Positions 8,106 through 13,673 of a DNA stretch of 15,787 nucleotides are shown one piece after another (position 1 is the first letter of the stretch; each line of letters begins with the position of its first letter). The stretch comes from Sphingomonas bacterium (GTDB lineage: Bacteria; Pseudomonadota; Alphaproteobacteria; Sphingomonadales; Sphingomonadaceae). The stretch lies in NCBI GenBank assembly GCA_026785965.1, contig JAJAYY010000196.1, positions 1-15,787 of the forward strand, given 5' to 3'. Both the position numbers and the translations under genes were made by a program. The notes beneath the pieces were generated by a model. That model was not told the origin of the DNA and made no database searches. It saw only the letters and a program-made list of their open reading frames with translations.

Positions 8106-8600
8106 TCACAGGCTGGTCGCGGCACACGCCGCCGCCGCGTCGATCGCGGTCGGCGCGCCAGCGAGTTCATAGCGATCGACGAAGCGCGCACCAGTGGCGG
8201 CCCGCGCCGCGATCCGCATCCCGCTCGCGCTGCGCATCGCGGCGATGATCGCCGCGTCCTGCGCCGACCCCCGGCTCCATGCCGCCGCCCCGCGCGCGAC
8301 CAGCAGGAACGGGGTCTCGCCGATCGTCAGCATGACGCTCGATCGCGGTGCCACCGGCCGCGACAGCAATGCCGCAAATTGTCCGCGGCGCTGCGCGCGA
8401 TCGAAGCTCAGACTGGCTCGACCCGGCCCGCGCGTGCGCGTCGCGGGAAGCACCGCCAAACTCGCCGCATCGCACTGATCCGGGCCGCGCAGCGCAGCCC
8501 ACCGCCCGGCAGCGGTGACCACCTGCAGCGGCGCTGCGGCGAGCGCCGCTTGGCCGACGCACCATAACAGCACGCCGGACAGGAACTTGGTCGATGTCAT
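8106..8600 (-). CDS. Secreted hypothetical protein, possibly IalB-like
   Basis: The protein is 164 aa. Residues 1-22 form a signal peptide (positive start, hydrophobic core LLWCVGQAALA, cleavage near 21-22). Two cysteines remain in the mature part (Cys43 and Cys159), spaced so that they could form one disulfide. From memory, the pattern GETPFLLVARGAAAW followed by DAAIIAAMR and DRYELAG-x-PTAIDAAAAC resembles the invasion-associated locus B (IalB)-like proteins common in sphingomonads. I could not test this by search, and the function of those proteins is itself poorly known. The ATG at 8600 lacks a clear Shine-Dalgarno. It lies 39 bases after the pilin gene and 63 bases before rlmN on the same strand, so it may share their transcript. 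The long open frame on the other strand is a shadow. Confidence 0.6.
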   Translation of the reverse strand: MTSTKFLSGVLLWCVGQAALAAAPLQVVTAAGRWAALRGPDQCDAASLAVLPATRTRGPGRASLSFDRAQRRGQFAALLSRPVAPRSSVMLTIGETPFLLVARGAAAWSRGSAQDAAIIAAMRSASGMRIAARAATGARFVDRYELAGAPTAIDAAAACAATSL

Positions 8601-8639
8601 GAAGCGAAGCCTAGGCGCATGCCCGGTCTTCGCAAAGCC

Positions 8640-8813
8640 TCAGCAGACGGCCGCAGTCCCGCACGTTGGGAGATTGACCAACTCGGTCGTGACCGCCGAG
8701 CCGAGCGCCAATGAAGCCACTGCGATCGCCATTCCAGCAACCGCTGCAATCAGCCCATATTCGGCCACCGCCGCGCCGCGGCGTTCGGCCAGCAATCGTT
8801 TAAACACGCCCAT
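8640..8813 (-). CDS. Flp/Fap-type (type IVb) pilin
   Basis: The protein is 57 aa, the usual size of Flp pilins. Flp pilins are processed by a TadV-type prepilin peptidase and assembled by the Tad machinery into adhesive pili. The leader MGVFKRLLAERRG is followed by AAVAEYGLIAAVAG, with Glu and Tyr at +5 and +6 after the cleavage Gly, the hallmark of this family. The hydrophobic helix covers about residues 16-42. The tail carries two cysteines (Cys51 and Cys57, the last residue). The ATG at 8813 was chosen because AAGGGAG (complement of 8822-8828) lies 8 bases ahead; a GTG at 8834 would put the Shine-Dalgarno inside the gene. No tad/cpa assembly genes are in the window, so the gene looks isolated here. 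Confidence 0.85.
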   Translation of the reverse strand: MGVFKRLLAERRGAAVAEYGLIAAVAGMAIAVASLALGSAVTTELVNLPTCGTAAVC

Positions 8814-8821
8814 CACCGGAG

Positions 8822-8828
8822 CTCCCTT
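8822..8828 (-). promoter_or_regulatory. Ribosome binding site that fixes the pilin start
   Basis: On the minus strand this reads AAGGGAG, 8 bases ahead of the ATG at 8813. It decides the start in favour of 8813 over the upstream GTG at 8834. Confidence 0.8.
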
Positions 8829-8854
8829 GATCACGATTTTTCGCTGCTCCGTGG

Positions 8855-8884
8855 TTAACCGGCTGTCAAGCCATTTTGTATAAT
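8855..8884 (+). promoter_or_regulatory. Candidate promoter for the NfrB transcript
   Basis: A perfect -10 hexamer TATAAT (8879-8884) is preceded after 18 bases by TTAACC (8855-8860), which matches the -35 consensus at four of six positions. Transcription would start near 8891 and give a leader of about 375 bases before the leader peptide. The opposite strand carries a consensus TTGACA (complement of 8864-8869) inside the same stretch, pointing toward the pilin gene, but its -10 region is weak. Sequence match only; no start site is known. Confidence 0.4.
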
Positions 8885-9031
8885 GTGCGTTAAACTATTA
8901 CGCTGCCGTTCCGGCTAAACGACTGGGATTGCTTGTTGCGTAATTCCGCCAATCGGATGTGCTGTGTCGATCCGGGACGAAGCGAGGGGGGAGGGAACCG
9001 CGACTCGACCAAAGCACTGGTCGCCCGATGA

Positions 9032-9061
9032 CCCCAATGCGGGGCAGTCGCTGTCCCCGCA
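9032..9061 (+). promoter_or_regulatory. Two mutually exclusive hairpins in the NfrB leader
   Basis: TGCGGGG (9038-9044) with CAG (9045-9047) can pair with CTG (9051-9053) and CCCCGCA (9055-9061), leaving one bulged T and a 3-base loop. The same GGGG (9041-9044) can instead pair with CCCC at 9032-9035. Such alternative pairing is compatible with RNA-level control, but it does not match a riboswitch class I recognise. Confidence 0.3.
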
Positions 9062-9252
9062 CCGTTTAACAAACCAGCCAAATCGGAGATAAACTTCAAG
9101 AATCGCAATCGCAGTCCGAACCTAAAGATCGTGCGGCCACAGACATTTGACTGAGTTGTTCGTCGAAATGGTCGCCTTCGCATCAAACATCTGCTTGTCG
9201 TTTCCCATCCGTTATGGAATAACCATTCCCGCTCGGTCCAACGCGCCCCTTG

Positions 9253-9258
9253 AAGGGA
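9253..9258 (+). promoter_or_regulatory. Ribosome binding site of the leader peptide
   Basis: AAGGGA lies 7 bases ahead of the ATG at 9266. It is the only good Shine-Dalgarno close to the NfrB start, and it points at the short leader frame and not at NfrB itself. Confidence 0.6.
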
Positions 9259-9265
9259 TGACGCC

Positions 9266-9313
9266 ATGCACCGTGTCCCCTTGGCCTTGTTCGGCATTGC
9301 CCGGCGCCGATGA
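9266..9313 (+). CDS. Probable 15-residue leader peptide coupled to the NfrB-like gene
   Basis: The frame from the ATG at 9266 encodes MHRVPLALFGIARRR and stops at TGA 9311-9313. It has a well-placed Shine-Dalgarno (AAGGGA, 9253-9258), and its stop overlaps the NfrB-like start as ATGA (9310-9313). The NfrB-like ATG has no Shine-Dalgarno of its own in the preceding GC-rich bases. This arrangement is typical of translational coupling, in which ribosomes finishing the short frame restart at the overlap. The peptide has a hydrophobic middle and an Arg-rich end (ARRR), and I recognise no known family. It could be a regulatory leader, or only an initiation device without a product role. It is too short for statistical support. 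Confidence 0.45.
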   Translation: MHRVPLALFGIARRR

Positions 9314-10686
9314 GTGCGCCGTTGCTCTTGTCCGAGATCACCGGCGAGATTGCCTTGTTCGCGGCGGTTGGCGCGGCGTTGTTCGCGTTCGACGACCTGC
9401 TCGTCGATTTGATCTATTTCGCGCGTTCCGGCTGGCGCACGTTGACCGTTTATACGCGCTATCCACGCGCCTTTGCCGATGGCTTGGCCGCGCCGCGCCA
9501 TCCCGGCCGGCTGGCGGTGCTGATTCCGGCATGGGACGAATCAACCGTCATCGGGGCGATGCTGCGCGCCACGCTGACGCGCTTCGAGCATGACGATTAT
9601 CGCCTTTACGTCGGCCATTATCGCAACGATCCGGCGACCGCGGCGGCGATTCTGGAGGTCGGCGATCCGCGCGTCCGCCTGGTCACCGTCGACACCGACG
9701 GACCGACCACCAAGGCCGACTGCCTCAATCATCTTTATACGGCGCTTGTAGCCGACGAGGCCGCTGGCGAACCGCGCGCCAAGGCCGTCGTGCTGCATGA
9801 CGCAGAAGACCTCGTCCATCCGCTCGAGCTCAAGCTGTTCGACCGGCTGGTCGAGCGGGCCGCGCTGGTTCAGCTGCCGGTGTTGCCCTTGCCCGACCCG
9901 CGATCGCGCTGGGTCAGCGGTCATTATGCCGACGAGTTCGCCGAGAGCCATGTCAAGGAACTGGTCGTTCGCGAGGCGGTCGGCGCGGCGATTCCGCTCG
10001 CCGGGGTTGGCTGCGCGATCGAGCGCAATGCGATCGAGCGGCTGGCGCTGGACAATGGTGGACTGCCGTTCGCCGCGGCCAGCCTGACCGAAGATTATGA
10101 GCTCGGGCTGCGGCTCGGCGCGCTTGGCCTGCGGACGATGTTCGTGCGCATTCCAGCCCGGGCCGGAAGCCGCGTGGTGGTTGCCAGCCGCGGCCATTTC
10201 CCCGCCGATCTCGGCGCCGCGGTGCGTCAGAAGGCGCGCTGGATCGGCGGCATCGCATTGTCCGGATGGGACCGGCTTGGCTGGTCGGGGGGATTGGGCG
10301 AACGGTGGATGCGGATGCGCGATCGCCGCGGGCCGCTCGCCGCCTTGCTGCTGGTCACCGGTTATATAGCGCTGCTGCTGTGGCTCCAGCTCGCGCTCGC
10401 CGAAATGCTCGGCGCGCCGATCGCCTTCCGCCCGACGCCTTTGCTCGCGGCATTATTGTGGATCAACGCCTGGCTGCTCGGCTGGCGCATGGTGATGCGC
10501 TTTGCCTTCACCTCATATGCTTATGGGCTAAGCGAGGGATTGCGATCGCTGCCGCGGCTGCTGGTCGGCAATCTGATCGCGATCCTCGCCGCCAAGCGCG
10601 CGCTTGCGCTGCATGATCGCGATGGGCCGCAATCGTGGGACAAGACGCGCCACATCTTCCCGGTCGGAGAGGCGGCATTGCGGTGA
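9310..10686 (+). CDS. NfrB-like membrane glycosyltransferase (GT2), short form
   Basis: The protein is 458 aa. It resembles phage N4 adsorption protein B (NfrB), an inner-membrane family 2 glycosyltransferase that in E. coli makes an exported glycan used by phage N4 as receptor. A transmembrane segment lies near residues 12-36. The catalytic domain follows: IPAWDES (72-78), DAED (164-167, the metal/nucleotide-sugar Asp motif), TEDYELG (260-266) and RQKARWIGG (306-314). Further hydrophobic segments lie at about 343-366, 376-396 and 417-428. E. coli NfrB is much longer and ends in a c-di-GMP-binding MshEN domain; here the protein stops at HIFPVGEAALR, so that domain is absent. The start is the ATGA overlap with the leader peptide, and the stop overlaps the next gene as GTGA. 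The glycosyltransferase call is firm; the glycan is unknown. Confidence 0.88.
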   Translation: MSAPLLLSEITGEIALFAAVGAALFAFDDLLVDLIYFARSGWRTLTVYTRYPRAFADGLAAPRHPGRLAVLIPAWDESTVIGAMLRATLTRFEHDDYRLYVGHYRNDPATAAAILEVGDPRVRLVTVDTDGPTTKADCLNHLYTALVADEAAGEPRAKAVVLHDAEDLVHPLELKLFDRLVERAALVQLPVLPLPDPRSRWVSGHYADEFAESHVKELVVREAVGAAIPLAGVGCAIERNAIERLALDNGGLPFAAASLTEDYELGLRLGALGLRTMFVRIPARAGSRVVVASRGHFPADLGAAVRQKARWIGGIALSGWDRLGWSGGLGERWMRMRDRRGPLAALLLVTGYIALLLWLQLALAEMLGAPIAFRPTPLLAALLWINAWLLGWRMVMRFAFTSYAYGLSEGLRSLPRLLVGNLIAILAAKRALALHDRDGPQSWDKTRHIFPVGEAALR

Positions 10687-11819
10687 GCCATTCGGTCCGC
10701 TTCATCGGTTTCGCCTTGGTCGGCTGGGTCGGCCTGCGCGCGGTCAGCCTCGGACTGGTCCCCGGTGCCGAAGCATTCGCGTTCGACCGCCGCTCGGGCC
10801 TCGATCGGCAGACCACGCCGATCGCGCCCGCAGTGCCGCCACTGGTCGCGACCGAATTCGCGCCGATCGATCCGGTCAGCGCGCCAATTGCGGAGGCCGG
10901 TCCGGGCGTCAATCCCGCCGCTTACCCGCTCTATCCTTATTCGCCTTACCCCTTCGCTTATGCCCAGCAGGCGCGCGCCAGGTCGCGCGGAGCGGCCACG
11001 CCGCTCGTTGCGGCGTCGCTCCCGGCGCCGCGCCGCGGGCCGCTGATCGACGCCGGCTATGGCTGGTCGCTTGAGCCCGCCGCGCGCTACGCCGATGCCA
11101 CCGTGCCAATCGATCAATGGCCGCTGGCGCAGATCGCCAACGGGCAAAGCGCGCCGCGCCGAATCCCCGGGCAATCGACCGCGCTGACCCGTCCCGCAGT
11201 CGACCGATTGTCGATGAGCGCGTGGGCAATGCTTCGCCGCGAGCCCGGCGGGCCATCGCTCGCCGCCAATGGCATGCTCGGCGGAAGCCAGGCCGGCGCC
11301 CGGATCCTGTGGCGGTTCGACAGAAGGTTCGCCGCCAGCCTGCGCACCAGCGCCCCGATTGGCGGCGTAGCGCGCGGTGGCGAGGTCGCCGCCGGGGTGC
11401 GGTGGCAGCCGTTCGCGCGCCTTCCGCTCGCGCTGACCGCCGAGCGCCGCCAGACATTCGGGCAGGGCGCGGGGAGCTCGGGCTTCGCTCTGTTCGCCGA
11501 AGGCGGGGTGTATGAGCGGCCGATCATCGCCGGGTTCAATCTTGACGCTTACTTTCAGGCCGGCGTCGTCGGGATCCGCCGTCACGACCTGTTCGTCGAT
11601 GGATCGGCGACGCTGATGCGCCCGATGTGGCGTCAGCTCAGCGTCGGCATGGGCGTGTGGGGCGGAATGCAGCCGGGGCTGTCGCGGGTCGATGTCGGGC
11701 CACGCCTGACGTGGCGCGTCGGCCGATCGATGCGAATCCACGCCGATTATCGCCAGCGCCTGGCGGGCAGCGCCGCCCCCGGCTCGGGTCCGGTGCTGAC
11801 CTTGGCAGGCGATTTCTGA
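10683..11819 (+). CDS. NfrA-like outer-membrane protein, short form
   Basis: Translation starts at GTG 10683, overlapping the NfrB-like stop by 4 bases (GTGA), and gives 378 aa. Residues 1-34 contain a hydrophobic export segment. Residues 40-160 are low in complexity, rich in Pro and Ala, with a Tyr/Pro stretch (YPLYPYSPYPFAY, 81-93). Residues from about 173 to the end alternate as expected for beta strands (for example AAGVRWQPF, LDAYFQAGVVGIRR, VGMGVWGG, VDVGPRLTWRV), and the protein ends in Phe, the usual signal for outer-membrane beta-barrel insertion. This half resembles the C-terminal domain of NfrA, the outer-membrane partner of NfrB. E. coli NfrA has in addition a large N-terminal TPR-like region that is missing here. 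Inferred role: export or surface display of the NfrB-made glycan. The NfrA link rests on context and remembered sequence pattern. Confidence 0.7.
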   Translation: MSHSVRFIGFALVGWVGLRAVSLGLVPGAEAFAFDRRSGLDRQTTPIAPAVPPLVATEFAPIDPVSAPIAEAGPGVNPAAYPLYPYSPYPFAYAQQARARSRGAATPLVAASLPAPRRGPLIDAGYGWSLEPAARYADATVPIDQWPLAQIANGQSAPRRIPGQSTALTRPAVDRLSMSAWAMLRREPGGPSLAANGMLGGSQAGARILWRFDRRFAASLRTSAPIGGVARGGEVAAGVRWQPFARLPLALTAERRQTFGQGAGSSGFALFAEGGVYERPIIAGFNLDAYFQAGVVGIRRHDLFVDGSATLMRPMWRQLSVGMGVWGGMQPGLSRVDVGPRLTWRVGRSMRIHADYRQRLAGSAAPGSGPVLTLAGDF

Positions 11820-11877
11820 CGCTATTGCCAGGGGGGTTAGCAGCGGGCGTGTTCTTCGCTAGCCTTGTCGGCGACGC

Positions 11878-12795
11878 ATGGACATTTACCTCCCCATTGC
11901 CGGCCTGTCGGTCAACGCGCTGATTATCATCGCGCTGGGCGGACTCGTGGGGGTGCTGTCGGGGATGTTCGGGGTCGGCGGCGGCTTCCTCACCACCCCA
12001 TTGCTGATCTTCTACGGCATCCCGCCGACGGTCGCGGTGGCCTCCGCCACGACCCAGATCACCGGCTCCAGCGTGTCGGGGGTGTTCGCCCATTACCGGC
12101 GCGGCGGAGTCGACTTCAAGATGGGCGGGGTGATGATCGCCGGCGGCGCGCTCGGCAGCCTCGCCGGGGCCGGGCTGTTCCGCTTGCTCCAGGCGTCGGG
12201 CCAGATCGATCTGGTGATCGGTTTCCTGTACGTCCTGCTGGTGGGATCGATCGGCGTGCTGATGCTCAAGGACGCGCTCGTCGCGCTCGGCTGGGTGACG
12301 CTCGCACCGCCCGATCCCGCCGCACCCAAGCCGCACCACAATCGCTGGGTCGCGGCGCTTCCCGGGCGGTGGCGGTTTTACGCCTCAGGCCTGTATCTGT
12401 CGCCGCTCGCCCCGCTCGCGCTCGGCTTCCTCGCCGGAATCCTGACCGTGCTGCTCGGAGTCGGCGGCGGCTTCATCCTCGTCCCGGCGATGATCTATTT
12501 GCTCGGCATGGCGGCGCGGGTGGTGGTCGGCACCAGCCTGGTGATGATCCTTGCGGTCAGCGCGGTGTCCACCATGGTCCATGCCATGACCACCCATGCG
12601 GTCGACATCGTGCTTGCCGGTCTGCTGCTGTCGGGCGGCGTAGTCGGCGCGCAATATGGCGCTTTGCTCGCGACCCGGCTGCGCCCCGACCTGCTGCGCC
12701 TCGCGCTCGCCTGCATCATCCTGCTCGTCGCATTGCGCATGGCGCTCGGCCTCGCGTGGCGCCCCGACGAAATCTTCACGATCGAATATCTGTGA
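11878..12795 (+). CDS. TauE/SafE family permease (sulfite exporter-like)
   Basis: The protein is 305 aa and almost wholly hydrophobic, with about eight membrane segments in two homologous halves. Each half carries the family signature: FGVGGGF at residues 31-37 and LGVGGGF at 193-199, both followed by a Pro-containing stretch (TTPLLI, LVPAMI). A charged cytoplasmic-type loop (about 143-167, Pro/Lys/His-rich) separates the halves. Members export or import small anions such as sulfite or sulfoacetate; the substrate here is unknown. The start at 11878 has no clear Shine-Dalgarno, and the gap of 58 bases after the NfrA-like gene does not show a strong promoter. The next gene overlaps by 4 bases (GTGA), and that pairing supports a joint role. 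Confidence 0.9.
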   Translation: MDIYLPIAGLSVNALIIIALGGLVGVLSGMFGVGGGFLTTPLLIFYGIPPTVAVASATTQITGSSVSGVFAHYRRGGVDFKMGGVMIAGGALGSLAGAGLFRLLQASGQIDLVIGFLYVLLVGSIGVLMLKDALVALGWVTLAPPDPAAPKPHHNRWVAALPGRWRFYASGLYLSPLAPLALGFLAGILTVLLGVGGGFILVPAMIYLLGMAARVVVGTSLVMILAVSAVSTMVHAMTTHAVDIVLAGLLLSGGVVGAQYGALLATRLRPDLLRLALACIILLVALRMALGLAWRPDEIFTIEYL

Positions 12796-13550
12796 AGCGC
12801 GCCATGCTCCTCGCCGGCCTCGCGCCGCTGTTGCTGGCGCAAAGCGAGCCGACGCTCGTGCCCGACGTGTCGGCGCGCTCGATCGAAATCCGCTACACCT
12901 TCGCCGGGGCGCAATTGCTGCTGTTCGGGGCGATCCTGTATCCGGGCGGCCGCGTCCCCCAGCGCCCGGCCGACATCGTCGTCGTCTTGAAGGGCCCGGT
13001 CGAGCCGATCATCGTGCGCGAGAAGCAAAAGATCGCCGGCATCTGGATGAACGCCGATTCGAACCGTTTCCGCTCGGCGCCGTCTTATTATGCGGTGGCA
13101 TCGTCGCGCCCGGTGCGCGAGCTGGTCGACGAGCGTACCGCGGCAATCTTCGAGCTCGGTTTGCAGGATCTCCAATTGTCCCCCGGCGGCGGGGCGCTGC
13201 CCGACAAGGAGCGGCGGTTCGAGGCCGGGCTGCTCGACCTGCGCCGCCGCAAGGGCCTGTTCGGCGAGCAACCCGGCGGAGTCGAGATCACCGACGGTGT
13301 GCTCTACCGCGCGCGCATTGCCATCCCCAGCCAGGTCCCGGTCGGCACCTACACCGCCGAGACCTTCCTGATCGACCGCGGCAAGGTAATCGCCGCGGCA
13401 ACGCGCGACGTCGAGGTCGGCAAGGCGGGGTTCGAACGCTTCATCGCGCTGGCCGCACGCCAGCACGGCTTCCTCTATGGGCTTGCCGCAGTGCTGTTGT
13501 CGCTCGGCCTCGGCTGGGCCGCGGCAATGCTGTTCCGGCGGCGTGTGTAG
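12792..13550 (+). CDS. TIGR02186 family membrane protein of unknown function
   Basis: Translation from the GTG at 12792, overlapping the TauE/SafE stop, gives 252 aa. Residues 1-16 form a signal peptide (cleavage near LLAQ). The middle (about 28-212) is a soluble periplasmic domain predicted to be rich in beta strands, with blocks IEIRYTFAGAQLLLFGAI (31-48), DIVVVLKGP (61-69) and PVGTYTAETFLIDRG (183-197). One transmembrane helix (about 226-247) is followed by a short Arg-rich tail. This matches the alphaproteobacterial family TIGR02186 (Pfam Alph_Pro_TM), which I recall often sits beside TauE/SafE permeases. The function is not known; a partner or folding subunit of the permease is a reasonable guess. 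The longer open frame starting at 11865 is in the wrong frame over the permease and is not real. Confidence 0.85.
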   Translation: MKRAMLLAGLAPLLLAQSEPTLVPDVSARSIEIRYTFAGAQLLLFGAILYPGGRVPQRPADIVVVLKGPVEPIIVREKQKIAGIWMNADSNRFRSAPSYYAVASSRPVRELVDERTAAIFELGLQDLQLSPGGGALPDKERRFEAGLLDLRRRKGLFGEQPGGVEITDGVLYRARIAIPSQVPVGTYTAETFLIDRGKVIAAATRDVEVGKAGFERFIALAARQHGFLYGLAAVLLSLGLGWAAAMLFRRRV

Positions 13551-13673
13551 AGTCTGACGAGTGCAGGTCGGTGCCGCCCCGCGCTTCGACCAGACCTAAA
13601 CCCTTCTAACCTCATCTTAACCCGTTTCCCCTAGTCCTTGACCGCAATAAAGTCTGGCAAGGTGCGTGAAACG

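Larger units (their letters stand above)
8829..9252. other. Long, low-GC divergent intergenic region
   Basis: About 424 bases without a convincing gene lie between the pilin (minus) and the NfrB leader peptide (plus). By hand count 8881-9240 is about 54% GC, well below the flanking genes. It holds candidate promoters for both directions near 8855-8884, a G-rich run at 8985-8995, and two mutually exclusive hairpins around 9032-9061. A small imperfect palindrome (GGAAT-AACC-ATTCC) lies at 9216-9229. An open plus frame from 9147 to 9593 has no Shine-Dalgarno or recognisable product and overlaps the NfrB gene in another frame. Confidence 0.6.

Noticed and set aside
8891..9265. c-di-GMP (GEMM) riboswitch in the NfrB leader
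   Set aside because: Considered because NfrB is c-di-GMP controlled in E. coli, but the conserved GEMM sequence blocks are not present in this stretch.
9147..9593. 148-codon plus frame across the NfrB start
   Set aside because: No ribosome binding site and no family features, and it overlaps the NfrB-like gene in another frame for most of its coding length.
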